Below, in pieces: positions 17,546 to 26,741 of a stretch of DNA of 64,000 nucleotides (position 1 is the stretch's first letter; each line of letters begins with the position of its first letter). Under the pieces are notes generated by a model. It worked only from the letters and a program-made list of their open reading frames with translations. It searched no databases and had not been told where the DNA came from. A program made the translations under genes and the position numbers. Source of the DNA: Sphingobacteriales bacterium 50-39 (GTDB lineage: Bacteria > Bacteroidota > Bacteroidia > Chitinophagales > Chitinophagaceae); assembly GCA_001898505.1 (NCBI GenBank), contig MKTZ01000013.1, positions 19,882 to 83,881 on the forward strand, read 5' to 3'.

Positions 17546-18781
17546 ATGGAAAAAGAGAAAGAGTATCTAAAACATTTGTTTCAGCAGGAGTTCACCAAGA
17601 TGGTGGCTGTCATCAGCAAACTCTTTGGGCTGGAGCATATCGAGACCGCAGAGGATATTGTAAGCGAGACCTTTCTGAAGGCCACCGAGACCTGGGAGAA
17701 ACAGGGACTTCCTCCCAACCCCACTGCGTGGCTGTACGTGGTGGCCAAGCAAAAAACGCTGTATCATTTCCGCAGGAATAAGATACTCGAGCAAAAAGTA
17801 AAGCCTGAGATAAGATCCAGGCAACAAGAGACCGTGGACATCGAAGAGCCAAATTTTTCCCAGGAAAATATCAAGGACAGTCAATTGCAGATGCTTTTTG
17901 CCGTCTGCAATCCAGCCATTGCCAGCGAGGCCCAGATAGGCCTGGCATTGCGTATCCTTTGCGGTTTTGGCATCGACGAGATAGCCGAGGCATTTCTATC
18001 CAATAAAGAGACCATCAACAAGCGGTTGTTCCGGGCAAAGGAAAAGTTGCGGACGGAGAATATAAAAATGGAGCTGCCGCCCGAACAGGAGATTGCCCGG
18101 CGGCTTGACAATGTGCTGCATATCATATATCTCCTTTTCAGCGAAGGATATTATTCCCAGACCCAGAACCAGATATTGCGAAAGGACCTTTGCGTAGAGG
18201 CATTGCGCCTGGGGCTGACGCTGACCACCTATGAGAAGACCAGCCGGCCAAAGACCAATGCCCTTATTGCCCTGATGTGTTTCCATGCATCCCGCTTTGA
18301 CGCCAGGCAGACCGGGGAAGAGTCTCCCATCCTGTACGAGCAGCAGGACGCAGGATTGTGGGACAAGGAGCTGATCGAGCAGGGTATACATTTTCTTTAT
18401 CTTTCCGCTCAGGGCGACGAAGTGAGTTCCTATCATCTGGAGGCACAGATCGCCTATTGGCATTGTATCAAGGAGGACAGCAAGGAAAAATGGGAGAATA
18501 TCCTGAGTCTGTACAACCAACTGCTGCTGGTGAATTACTCGCCCAGCGTCGCCCTCAACAGGACCTATGCTTTATATAAAGCCAACGGCAGACAAGAGGC
18601 ACTTGTCCAGGCTGAAAAGCTGAGATTGGACAACAATCACTTCTATTTCATATTATTAGGTGAACTATATAAGGGTATGGACAATGTAAAGGCAAGGCTC
18701 CATCTTCAAAGAGCCTATGAACTGGCCAAAACCCAGACAGAAAAGCAGGGCATCCAGGAAAAAATAGACGACCTGGGCTGA
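17546..18781 (+). CDS. ECF42-like RNA polymerase sigma factor with C-terminal helical extension (DUF6596 type)
   Basis: A 411-residue sigma factor. Region 2 covers about residues 10-85 (EFTKMVAVISKLFG, AEDIVSETFLKATETW, WLYVVAKQKTLYHFRRNK). Region 4 covers about 120-170 (LALRILCGFGIDEIAEAFLSNKETINKRLFRAKEKL). A long helical C-terminal part (about 180-411) has TPR-like repeats (YNQLLLVNYSPSVALNRTYALYKANGRQEALVQAEKL). This extension and the neighbouring DGPF protein define the ECF42 group. No anti-sigma factor is encoded nearby, which fits that group: the extension is thought to control the sigma factor itself. It starts one base after the YciI stop. Confidence 0.92.
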   Translation: MEKEKEYLKHLFQQEFTKMVAVISKLFGLEHIETAEDIVSETFLKATETWEKQGLPPNPTAWLYVVAKQKTLYHFRRNKILEQKVKPEIRSRQQETVDIEEPNFSQENIKDSQLQMLFAVCNPAIASEAQIGLALRILCGFGIDEIAEAFLSNKETINKRLFRAKEKLRTENIKMELPPEQEIARRLDNVLHIIYLLFSEGYYSQTQNQILRKDLCVEALRLGLTLTTYEKTSRPKTNALIALMCFHASRFDARQTGEESPILYEQQDAGLWDKELIEQGIHFLYLSAQGDEVSSYHLEAQIAYWHCIKEDSKEKWENILSLYNQLLLVNYSPSVALNRTYALYKANGRQEALVQAEKLRLDNNHFYFILLGELYKGMDNVKARLHLQRAYELAKTQTEKQGIQEKIDDLG

Positions 18782-18836
18782 TCGACCCCTGTCCTGAGCC
18801 AGCTCCAGCCCCGATCCAAAAAATAATTTCTTTTTT

Positions 18837-18868
18837 CTGTCCAATTTCCCCGGGTACAAGCATTGCTG
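18837..18868 (+). promoter_or_regulatory. Putative ECF-sigma promoter of the AhpD-like gene
   Basis: CTGTCCAATTTC at 18837-18848 is followed by CATTGCTG at 18861-18868, with 17 bases between TGTCCA and CATT. The motif and spacing are the same as at 17129-17160 before the YciI/sigma operon. The distance from CATT to the start codon (48 bases) is also nearly the same. Confidence 0.55.
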
Positions 18869-18908
18869 GTGTATAACAAACAATCACTAACAATCAAAAA
18901 GGAAAAAA

Positions 18909-19382
18909 ATGGGACCGAGAATTAATTTTTACGAGAAAGGACAGCGCGCATTCAAGACTTTGTATGGATTTACCGCTTATTTAACCAGGTCGTCTATAGA
19001 ACAGCATCTGCGGGAACTTATTGAATTCAGGATATCCCAGATCAATGGCTGTGCGTATTGTCTCGATATGCATTCGAAGGACCTGCGGGCAGGAGGAGAG
19101 ACGGAGCAACGTCTGTATATGATCAGCGCCTGGAGGGAAGCGCCTATGTACACCGATCGTGAACGCGCCGCACTGGCCTGGGCCGAGGCTGTCACAAAGC
19201 TCACCAACCAGGACGTACCGGACGAAGTATACGAACAGGCAAGACAGCAATTCACGGATGAGGAGCTGGTGGACCTTACCATGACGACGCTTGCTATCAA
19301 CTGCTACAACCGGATAAATGTTGCGTTCCGAACACCTGCGGGAAATTATCAGGTTGGCCAGCATGCGGCGGCAAGCAATTGA
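18909..19382 (+). CDS. Carboxymuconolactone decarboxylase/AhpD-family protein
   Basis: A 157-residue all-helical protein. The CxxC motif CAYCLDMHSKDLR (Cys48, Cys51, with His55 in the conserved +4 position) is the redox site of the AhpD-like subgroup. Flanking helices LRELIEFRISQINGC and EERAALAWAEAVTKL-type segments fit the family. It probably acts as a small peroxidase or thiol-reducing partner. It lies 127 bases behind the sigma-factor gene and carries its own promoter-like motif matching that of the YciI/sigma operon, so it is a likely regulon member. Strong hairpin at 19409-19435 follows. Confidence 0.9.
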   Translation: MGPRINFYEKGQRAFKTLYGFTAYLTRSSIEQHLRELIEFRISQINGCAYCLDMHSKDLRAGGETEQRLYMISAWREAPMYTDRERAALAWAEAVTKLTNQDVPDEVYEQARQQFTDEELVDLTMTTLAINCYNRINVAFRTPAGNYQVGQHAAASN

Positions 19383-19408
19383 TCCGGCAAGCTAATACCT
19401 TGCGCTAT

Positions 19409-19435
19409 CCGGCCCGGGTTCGTATCCCGGGCCGG
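19409..19435. terminator. Strong GC hairpin after the AhpD-like gene
   Basis: CCGGCCCGGG at 19409-19418 pairs perfectly with CCCGGGCCGG at 19426-19435 around a 7-base loop (TTCGTAT). No T run follows, so it is either a 3'-end stabilising structure or a rho-assisted terminator. The loop resembles a tRNA T loop, but no acceptor or anticodon arms are present. Confidence 0.6.
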
Positions 19436-19526
19436 CGGTATATGGTTTAACTCGGATTTAACGGAATAGGGGTGCCGTCGGTATGCTGGAATTTGCGGGT
19501 GGAACGTTAGAAAGCAAACCCTTGCT

Positions 19527-20480
19527 ATGAGGCGGATACTCTTTCCGTTGGCCGTGTTGTTATTTTCTTTCCCTGTGTTTGCTCAACAGATCGATAGTCT
19601 CCGGACGGATGCGGAGGTGGAGGCATTTATGAGACGCCGGTTTCATGATGAAGTGTTCCTATCTCCTCCTGTGAAGCCGCTTGGATGGCCGGAAGGACGT
19701 AAATACCTGGCAGCATTGGGTATGAAGGCATACGAAAAGGTCGATCTTGACAACAATGGATATACAGACCTGCTGATAAATGGATACATTATCCCTTCAA
19801 AAGGTATCGGCTACTGTCAGCGATCATCGTTCGCCGTACTGGCCTTTGGAAAGGATAGTTTCCTGATAAAGGATCTTATGCGAGAGCATATATTGACGGA
19901 TTTTGGAGCAAGAACGATGACCCTGGATCATCATGTTTATATCAGGACGAGGGAGGTTACCTTACTGCCACTACGGCCGGGCGAGAAAGACAGCCGTCTG
20001 CATAGGAGGTCGGATACGCTGGTTTGTGTATTTGGCGAATTTGTAGAAAACCCTCGTCCACGCAAGTATGATAAGGATGATATTAGAAAAATAGGTTATT
20101 CTGTATATGGCGCCCTGGGTGTTCCGGGGTTTCAAATCTCCATAACAGGAGATTCCGCCATACTCATCGGAGACAGTGTGCTCGTATATGGCCATTCCGA
20201 TGGCATTGACCCCGATGCAAAATTTGTTGCAAAGGTAGATCCGATGACGCTGACCCGGATCTTCGGACTGTTGCAATATATGAATGTATCGGAAATGAAA
20301 GACAAATATGAGGATATAGTGGAAAAAACCGATAACTACTTCGGGGCATTGGAGATATCCTTTGGGAATGGGGAAAAGAAGAGGATAGGTTATGTAGGAC
20401 TGGAAAATTCTTATGAGCTGAGGGCCCTGTTTAACATTTTTGAGGATATGATAAAAACCCATCACTGGGTGCGTGTATAA
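19527..20480 (+). CDS. Hypothetical secreted protein (DUF6438-like C-terminal part)
   Basis: A 317-residue exported protein with signal peptide MRRILFPLAVLLFSFPVFAQ. The first half contains a DLDNNGYTDLLINGYI element typical of FG-GAP-like or repeat-poor surface domains. The second half (about residues 195-315), with ISITGDSAILIGDSVLVYG, LTRIFGLLQYMNVSEMKDKY and NGEKKRIGYVGLENSYELRALFNIFEDMI, resembles the DUF6438 arrangement but lacks its Cys-containing front motif. The gene stands alone. I have no functional assignment. Confidence 0.65.
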   Translation: MRRILFPLAVLLFSFPVFAQQIDSLRTDAEVEAFMRRRFHDEVFLSPPVKPLGWPEGRKYLAALGMKAYEKVDLDNNGYTDLLINGYIIPSKGIGYCQRSSFAVLAFGKDSFLIKDLMREHILTDFGARTMTLDHHVYIRTREVTLLPLRPGEKDSRLHRRSDTLVCVFGEFVENPRPRKYDKDDIRKIGYSVYGALGVPGFQISITGDSAILIGDSVLVYGHSDGIDPDAKFVAKVDPMTLTRIFGLLQYMNVSEMKDKYEDIVEKTDNYFGALEISFGNGEKKRIGYVGLENSYELRALFNIFEDMIKTHHWVRV

Positions 20481-20703
20481 AAAATTTTCGCATCCGATAC
20501 ACCTATCGGCGTCCACCCGTACACAAACAGCCCGCCCCAACTCCCCAACGGGGCCCCTCTGCGTATATTCCAGCCTGTGGTATTGCAGGATATCTTCCAG
20601 TAACTAATTTTGAGTCCTGCTGAACCTTTGTCCGGAGCGTTGGCAAAGAGGAGCGACCATTTGACCCTTTCTTCGTCGCCACTTTAAAACAACGATAATA
20701 TTT

Positions 20704-21156
20704 ATGACTTTAAGACAGATCGAGCTGGTAAGATACTCTTGGGCCCGGGTGACCGCCATCGATGAAGTAACTTTTGGCATTGGGTTTTACAACCGCCTCT
20801 TTGAAATAGCGCCGGAAATCGAGCCTATGTTCAAGCGGCCTATTCTGGAGCAGTCGAGAAAATTAACGACCATATTGGATCATGTTATTGAAAAGCTGGA
20901 TGCGTTGGACGACATCGTAGAGAATATCGTCAAGCTCGCGCATCGTCATGAAAACTATGGCGTAAAGCCCGAGCATTATACCCTGGTAGGGGAGGCGCTG
21001 CTCTGGACCCTGGAAAGGGAACTTGGGGACCTGTGGAATGACGAGCTGAAATTCGCCTGGACCATGTGCTATGTCGGCATATCCACGGCCATGCTCCAGG
21101 CGATGAAACACTTTCAGAACGGGCCGGAGGCCCGTCGTCCGAAGGACAGACATTAG
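20704..21156 (+). CDS. Single-domain bacterial globin
   Basis: A 150-residue haemoglobin of the flavohaemoglobin-like single-domain group. It keeps the haem pocket: Tyr29 at position B10 (GFYNRLFEIAP), the proximal His82 in LAHRHENYGVKPEHY, and Glu/Tyr residues of the F-H helices (VGEALLWTLERELGD). No FAD/NAD reductase domain follows, so an external reductase would be needed. Roles in NO dioxygenation or oxygen binding are usual for the family. A 223-base stretch upstream has no gene and no clear promoter beyond an A/T-rich leader. Confidence 0.92.
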   Translation: MTLRQIELVRYSWARVTAIDEVTFGIGFYNRLFEIAPEIEPMFKRPILEQSRKLTTILDHVIEKLDALDDIVENIVKLAHRHENYGVKPEHYTLVGEALLWTLERELGDLWNDELKFAWTMCYVGISTAMLQAMKHFQNGPEARRPKDRH

Positions 21157-21161
21157 CCCTT

Positions 21162-21204
21162 TCTGGAAAACGGGCTATATTTCACCGGAGGTCCGTTTTC
21201 CAGA
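21162..21204. terminator. Perfect 12-bp inverted repeat between convergent genes
   Basis: TCTGGAAAACGG at 21162-21173 and CCGTTTTCCAGA at 21193-21204 are exact complements across a 19-base loop. It lies between the globin stop and the end of the GH16 gene, so a bidirectional terminator is the simplest reading. Confidence 0.6.
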
Positions 21205-21229
21205 CATATTCGCTCGAGGGAGTAGGTCG

Positions 21230-22075
21230 TTAGTGTTTTACCACCTTCACCCAATCGACCATAAGCTTGCATTGGTTCTTTTTAATGGCTTCAACCGTAG
21301 CGGCGGGGAGACCAAAATAAGGCGTTTTTATCCCGTTGATCTTGGCCGGATAGCCGCCTCCCAGAGCAAAGTTCAGGACGAGGAATTCTTTGTTGTCGAA
21401 GGTCCATTTTCCATAATGCTCTACCATGGAGCGCGTCACGCGGAACATGGGGACGCCGTCGTATTTGAATACCAGGGCATCCTCCGTCCAGTCCACAGCA
21501 TAGACATGCCAGTGGGTTATGTCCCTCTTGTCCGGGAAATAGTGTCTGTTGACAAAAGGCGTTTCTCCGGAATAGCCGGGTCCGTGTACTGCCGCGCTGG
21601 CCCAGTCGTTCTCACCGATGTACTCCATGATGTCGATCTCACCTGTTTCGGGCCAGGCCCCATTGCCCAACAGCCACCATGCGGGCCAGAGCCCCGCGCC
21701 ATCCGATATTTTGATCCGGGCGGAGGCTTCGCCATGCGCAAACTCCAGCTTCTCGCGGGTATTGATCCTCGCGGAGATGAAGTCGAACGACTTGCCTTCC
21801 GGCGTCTTAAAGCCCGGAGAATAACGTGGCTGCAGCACGAGAGCGCCACCCGCCGCCCCTTCCGCGGCAGCACCATGGACGATATAAGCCGTCGCCGACG
21901 AGTCTACATAAGCCTGCTGCTCGTCGTTCGTCGTAAAGCCCGTGATCTCCACGTTCCATTTGTTCCGATCCAGATGGGGGGCGGAAAAGTCGTCATAGAA
22001 GATGACCTTGTTGTCAGAACCACTACAAAAAATACCCAGCAATAAGACGATTGAACCTATAGTGAAATACTTCAT
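21230..22075 (-). CDS. Glycoside hydrolase family 16 lipoprotein (beta-glucanase type)
   Basis: A 281-residue enzyme with the GH16 jelly roll. The catalytic signature EIDIME gives nucleophile Glu146, Asp148 and acid/base Glu151. Supporting substrate-binding residues include WPAWWLLGNGAWPETG. The signal ends at a lipobox-like GIFC (Cys17), suggesting surface anchoring. GH16 enzymes cut beta-1,3- or mixed-linkage glucans, agars or carrageenans; the compact length and W-rich cleft favour a laminarinase or lichenase. The ATG shares one base with the SusD stop, so it is translationally coupled to the SusC-SusD operon. Together they form a minimal PUL for a beta-glucan-like substrate (inference). 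Confidence 0.93.
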   Translation of the reverse strand: MKYFTIGSIVLLLGIFCSGSDNKVIFYDDFSAPHLDRNKWNVEITGFTTNDEQQAYVDSSATAYIVHGAAAEGAAGGALVLQPRYSPGFKTPEGKSFDFISARINTREKLEFAHGEASARIKISDGAGLWPAWWLLGNGAWPETGEIDIMEYIGENDWASAAVHGPGYSGETPFVNRHYFPDKRDITHWHVYAVDWTEDALVFKYDGVPMFRVTRSMVEHYGKWTFDNKEFLVLNFALGGGYPAKINGIKTPYFGLPAATVEAIKKNQCKLMVDWVKVVKH

Positions 22076-23619
22076 TAATTAAGATTTGAATTTACATCTA
22101 TTTGCGCCTGCGGAATGGGGAGGTACTCACTTTTGCCTTTTATGAAGCCCGGCAATACCGTAGCTGCCTGATCGGTTCTTAGCAGATCATTAAAACGTTC
22201 CCCCCACCACTCACAGATGAGCTCGGCGTGACGTTCATCCATCAACTGTTGTAAGGTAGCACCTGACAGTGGTGTAAGACCTACCCGCTGGCGAACCTCG
22301 TTGATCTCAGCGTCGCCGTTCTGTCCCTTGCGGATCTTAGCTTCGGCATTCATCAATAATACCTCTGCATAGCGGAGCATACGTACATTGTTATTGGCGC
22401 CGTAATAGTCAACCCTTCCCGGGGTCATCTGCGACGTGGGAAAATATGCTTTGCCGTTGAAATACTTTTTCTTGCCCGCATTGCCGGAAACGGTGTCGCC
22501 ATCCGGCGTGACTTTGTAGGTGGTAATATCGCCATTTATACCACAATATTGTACAGCGGTTTTCAGCCGGATGGCGTCATTGCGCGCTGTAAGGAAATCA
22601 ACCGCGGTTTGCGTGGGGACCATCCAGCCCGGGCCGCTGATCACGCCTCCATATGTATTTTCCGGAGCCTGGAAGAGATAAAAATTAGCCCAGGTTTCCC
22701 AGGGGTTTGAACCTGAGGTGACGATATCGCCAGTCGGGTTCCCAAAATCCGAATATTGGAATTCCAGGATAGCCTCATCGCAAAGTTTGCCCGGTTTTTT
22801 CCACAAATTGTAATAATCATTGAACAAGGAAAACTTGCCGCTGCTGATGATCTGGTTGGTGCAATCCAGCGCTACATCCCAATAGGGGCTGTTATTGTCA
22901 TTGCCTGCAAGGTCCATCGCAGCTTTGGCTTTCAGCATCAACGCCGTGTATTTGGTCACTCCTCCCTGATGTGCTGCCTGGTTGGGCCGGGCGTCTTCCA
23001 GGCTGGCGATACAGGTATCCATTTCACTTATCACAAATTTCTTTACGTCTTCAATGCTGCTTTTTTTTGCGCTGGCCAGGTTCTTGGCATCGTTGCTCTC
23101 CAGTCCAAGTATCGGCACCGCACCATAATGCCTGCCGATATAAAAATGGGCCAGCGCTCTGAAAAACCGCACTTCTGCCCGATACCGCGCAAGGAGCTGT
23201 GTATTGGCAGCATCCGACGCAGGTATATTCTTAGCAAATTGATCCAATTCCGCCAACGCGCTATTGGCTGCTAAAACAACATTATAAAGGTTGATCCACA
23301 TATCGTTTACCCCCCAATAGCTCTTCACCGACACATCCGTCTGAAAATTGTGGATGCCATTTTGACCGGCGTCAGTGTTGCCCGGCTCCGTATCATCGCT
23401 CCGTACCGAGATCATGGCAACGATGATCCATCTGGCAAAACTGCCGCTGCTGGCGGTCCTGTAAACGCCGGACACGGGCTGGTACATGTTCGACAGGTTT
23501 GTATAATCGACTTTGGCTGCCTCCCCCTGATTTTCCAGCGGACGGTCTAAAAATTTGGAACAGCCTGACAAGATAGAAATGGTAATTATACAGGCCATTA
23601 TTTTTATATACAGGTTCAT
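22075..23619 (-). CDS. SusD/RagB family lipoprotein
   Basis: A 514-residue surface lipoprotein with lipobox LSGC (Cys near residue 20). It has the family layout: SusD N-terminal part (about 35-200) with ALAELDQFAKNIP-type helices and a C-terminal half holding LRYAEVLLMNAEAKIRKGQNGDAEINEVRQRVGL, the classic SusD/RagB end motif. It should bind oligosaccharide and close over the SusC gene product encoded 41 bases upstream. The GH16 gene overlaps its stop by one base. Confidence 0.95.
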   Translation of the reverse strand: MNLYIKIMACIITISILSGCSKFLDRPLENQGEAAKVDYTNLSNMYQPVSGVYRTASSGSFARWIIVAMISVRSDDTEPGNTDAGQNGIHNFQTDVSVKSYWGVNDMWINLYNVVLAANSALAELDQFAKNIPASDAANTQLLARYRAEVRFFRALAHFYIGRHYGAVPILGLESNDAKNLASAKKSSIEDVKKFVISEMDTCIASLEDARPNQAAHQGGVTKYTALMLKAKAAMDLAGNDNNSPYWDVALDCTNQIISSGKFSLFNDYYNLWKKPGKLCDEAILEFQYSDFGNPTGDIVTSGSNPWETWANFYLFQAPENTYGGVISGPGWMVPTQTAVDFLTARNDAIRLKTAVQYCGINGDITTYKVTPDGDTVSGNAGKKKYFNGKAYFPTSQMTPGRVDYYGANNNVRMLRYAEVLLMNAEAKIRKGQNGDAEINEVRQRVGLTPLSGATLQQLMDERHAELICEWWGERFNDLLRTDQAATVLPGFIKGKSEYLPIPQAQIDVNSNLN

Positions 23620-23660
23620 ATTAATATTTTTATATTATTATATTCTTAATGTTATACTGA

Positions 23661-26600
23661 TCAGAAAGTAGCTCTTACCCCCAGGCTATAGGTTGCTGAG
23701 ATGGGGTACACATTGGCGTCATAACCATATACCGCATACCCGCCCCCGGTATAGGAGGGGATCTCAGGAGTGAACCCGTTGTATTTGGTGGAGATAAAAG
23801 GCCTGTCGGCTGTAGCAAATACACGCAGGGCAATGGGTGATGTCTTGCCTACATTAAAATTATATCCTAACTGGATATTTTGTATCCGCAGGTACGCACC
23901 GCTTTCCACAAAAAAGGAATTGCTGACCTGGAACCAGCTTTGCCCGATGGCATAGGCTGAAGGATAGGAATTGCTCGAGCCGGGCCCTGTCCAGAGGCCG
24001 GTAGCAAATTTTTCGTCAATATTGAGCGTAGTGGATGCTTTGTACAGCTTACCGCGATTCAGGTTCAGTATCTTATTGCCCGCAACTCCCTGGAAAGCGA
24101 TGCTGAAGTCGAAGTTTTTATAATCGAGTCCCAGGTTGAAACCATAGGTGAGCTTTGGAATATAGCTACCCATGTTGACCCTGTCTTTATCATCCAGGGT
24201 GCCGTCGCCGTTCTGGTCCTTATATTTAGGGAATCCCGGAAGTATTTTAGATGTATGTGTTGCATTATAATTGGAAGCAATCGGGTCCTTATCTATTTCT
24301 TCCTGTGTCTGGTATACGCCCGTGAACTGGTAGCCATAAAAATAGTTAATAGGCTGTCCAACCATACTGCGATTGGGGAATTCAGCGGTCCATTCCGGGA
24401 AACCGCCGGTGAGCAAGGGTAGGGAGCCTAAACTGGTGACCCTGTTTTTCAAGGTAGAAAAATTACCCCCGACCTGGTAGCCCAGCTTGCCTATCCGATC
24501 GCTCCAGTTCAATACCACATCAAAACCGCTGTTCACCATGTCGGCCCAGTTGCCATAGATCGATCCATAAGAAAATGGAACGGGTCTGTTAAAAGCTACT
24601 CCTGTTGTTTTACGGTGATAATAATCAACAGAACCTTTTAGTCTCCTGTTCAATACTTCAAAATCAATACCGCCATCCCACTCGGTCACGACTTCCCAGG
24701 CCAACGTTGTATAAAATCTGTTTACGGTGTACCCCGGAACATACTGACCATTGGCTGATGCCGTACTGCCGAATATGGATGACACATTATTTCCTTGATT
24801 CAGCTTGGCGTATGCTCCATTGGAGCTCACACCATCATTACCCAGCTTCCCCCAGCTGCCCCGCAGCTTTAAAAAGTCGAAGATCTTTTGATCTTTCATA
24901 AAATCCTCTCTGCTGACGACCCAGCCCAGGCCCACCGAAGGGAAATAGCCCCATTTGGTCTGATATTTCGAGCTGCCGTCTGCACGGAAGGTAGCTGTAA
25001 GCAGGTATTTGTTGTCAAAATCGTAGGTGCCGCGTGTAAAGTAGGATATATTCGCATTACGCGTGCCGTTCTCATTATAAAAAGAGGCGTCCGTGGTACC
25101 CTGATTTTGGCTGGCATACCAGAATTCTTCAACGTTAAGCACATTGTCTGCGCCTACCGATGTTTGTCTCCACCTTTCTTCCCGGGTGGACTGTCCCAAA
25201 AGCAGGGTCCAGTGATGCGGCCCTATGCCATCCCTGTAAGTAAGCAAATTATCTAATACGTAATTTGTGTTACGCTCCTGTACAGAATTTAAATGCGAGA
25301 CGGTAACATTTGTACCCGGTCCCAGATTGCGCCGGGGACTATACTGGATCCCCGACAGAGAACTATAAAGCTGGCTCAGCTGCGTACGGAAGGTGAGCTT
25401 ATTTTTCCAGAAGCCGGCTTCCGCATAGACGGTGGGCAATACCTGGAATCCCTTCACCCTGTCATAGTTGTAATAAGCAGTGGCCACCGGATTTGCATCA
25501 TCCCCTCTTCCAATCACCGAAGCAGTCGCAAATTTTACGGGGAACGCGTTGACATTGGTGCTGTCATACACCGGGAACAGCGGCGAGGATGAATACGCCT
25601 GCGCCCAGGCGGAATTGGCAGGATTAAAGGTAGTAGAATTGTTGAGATGGACCGTAAAACCCAATTTCAGCCACGAATATGCTTTAGCCTCCGTTTGCAA
25701 TCGGATATTATATCTTTTAAAGTTGTTCTGAGCCTCCATGATACCGTTCTGATAGGTATAATTGAAGCCGGCAGAGTAGGTGACCTTATCGCTGCCTCCC
25801 TGTATGTCGATGCCATTATTGGTTATCAGCGCCCGGCTTCGCAACAATTCACCATACCAATCCGTGCTTGTTGTCGGATTCAGCCCGCTGCCCCCGAACT
25901 TTTGCGCAGAGAGCATGGCTGTACCGCTGTCCTGCGCAGTTTGCCGCCCTAACGAGAAGGCCGTATATTCCTTCCCATTGGCCATTTTAAGCCGGTGGGT
26001 GGGCGTCTGAAAACCTACATAACCGTTGTAGGTGACCCTGGTTTGCATATTGAGCCTGCCTTTTTTCGTCGTGATCAATACAACCCCATTGGCTGCACGT
26101 ACACCGTAAATGGCGGCGCCCGATGCATCTTTAAGGACTGATATCTCAGCAATATCATTGGGATTAAGAAAACCGATGTCGTTGACAAACATTCCGTCCA
26201 CTACATATAGCGGACTTTCATTATTAAACGATCCCACTCCCCGTATCCGGACATCGGGCGACTTGCCCGGAGCGCCGGCGCTCACTACCTGTACCCCCGG
26301 AACACTGCCCTGCAGCGCCTCCATAGGAGTGGCGGTGGTACGTTTAAGCATGTTCTCGGTATTCACTGTCGTGATCGGGGCGGTGAGATCTGCTCTTTTT
26401 TGCGTTCCATAACCGATGACAACTACCTCATCCAATTGCCGGCGACCCGGAGAAAGACTGATCTGAACATCATTCGAGATCGCCACCGTTTGAGCTTCGT
26501 AGCCAATAGCTGATATAACCAGTGAGTCGTCGGAGGAAGAGACGGTAAGGTGAAAGATGCCGCTTTCGGATGTGGTAGTGCCCGTTGAAGGCCGGTTCTT

Positions 26601-26741
26601 AACCACAACAGATGCCCCAGCCAGTGGTGCGCTCTTGTCATTTACTACTTTGCCGGTGATGGCCCTGCTTTGGGCTCGTGTGGATAAATATGCTCCTAAT
26701 AAAAGGAAACATACAAGGGCATGAATCAATTTTCTTTTCAT
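23661..26741 (-). CDS. SusC/RagA-type TonB-dependent receptor
   Basis: A 1026-residue outer-membrane receptor without an STN domain. The signal peptide is followed by a CarboxypepD_reg-like domain (ITGKVVNDKSAPLAGASVVVK, about residues 28-100), the TonB-box-like DEVVVIGYGTQKRADL, and a plug with SPLYVVDGMFV and SVLKDASGAAIYGVRAANGVVLITTKKG. The barrel ends in YSLGVRATF. The ATG at 26741 is used; the frame could extend to a TTG at 26747. It leads the SusC-SusD-GH16 operon and is divergent from the SusR-like regulator across 203 bases, where a TACTTTTA -7 box lies on the minus strand. Confidence 0.96.
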   Translation of the reverse strand: MKRKLIHALVCFLLLGAYLSTRAQSRAITGKVVNDKSAPLAGASVVVKNRPSTGTTTSESGIFHLTVSSSDDSLVISAIGYEAQTVAISNDVQISLSPGRRQLDEVVVIGYGTQKRADLTAPITTVNTENMLKRTTATPMEALQGSVPGVQVVSAGAPGKSPDVRIRGVGSFNNESPLYVVDGMFVNDIGFLNPNDIAEISVLKDASGAAIYGVRAANGVVLITTKKGRLNMQTRVTYNGYVGFQTPTHRLKMANGKEYTAFSLGRQTAQDSGTAMLSAQKFGGSGLNPTTSTDWYGELLRSRALITNNGIDIQGGSDKVTYSAGFNYTYQNGIMEAQNNFKRYNIRLQTEAKAYSWLKLGFTVHLNNSTTFNPANSAWAQAYSSSPLFPVYDSTNVNAFPVKFATASVIGRGDDANPVATAYYNYDRVKGFQVLPTVYAEAGFWKNKLTFRTQLSQLYSSLSGIQYSPRRNLGPGTNVTVSHLNSVQERNTNYVLDNLLTYRDGIGPHHWTLLLGQSTREERWRQTSVGADNVLNVEEFWYASQNQGTTDASFYNENGTRNANISYFTRGTYDFDNKYLLTATFRADGSSKYQTKWGYFPSVGLGWVVSREDFMKDQKIFDFLKLRGSWGKLGNDGVSSNGAYAKLNQGNNVSSIFGSTASANGQYVPGYTVNRFYTTLAWEVVTEWDGGIDFEVLNRRLKGSVDYYHRKTTGVAFNRPVPFSYGSIYGNWADMVNSGFDVVLNWSDRIGKLGYQVGGNFSTLKNRVTSLGSLPLLTGGFPEWTAEFPNRSMVGQPINYFYGYQFTGVYQTQEEIDKDPIASNYNATHTSKILPGFPKYKDQNGDGTLDDKDRVNMGSYIPKLTYGFNLGLDYKNFDFSIAFQGVAGNKILNLNRGKLYKASTTLNIDEKFATGLWTGPGSSNSYPSAYAIGQSWFQVSNSFFVESGAYLRIQNIQLGYNFNVGKTSPIALRVFATADRPFISTKYNGFTPEIPSYTGGGYAVYGYDANVYPISATYSLGVRATF

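Noticed and set aside
19409..19435. T-arm of a tRNA gene (loop TTCGTAT)
   Set aside because: The loop lacks the conserved A at position 58, no matching acceptor strand is found 65-75 bases upstream, and the sequence there is the end of the AhpD-like gene.
20481..20703. Hidden small gene or RNA upstream of the globin
   Set aside because: No frame with protein-like composition, no strong hairpin and no consensus promoter could be seen in the 223 bases.
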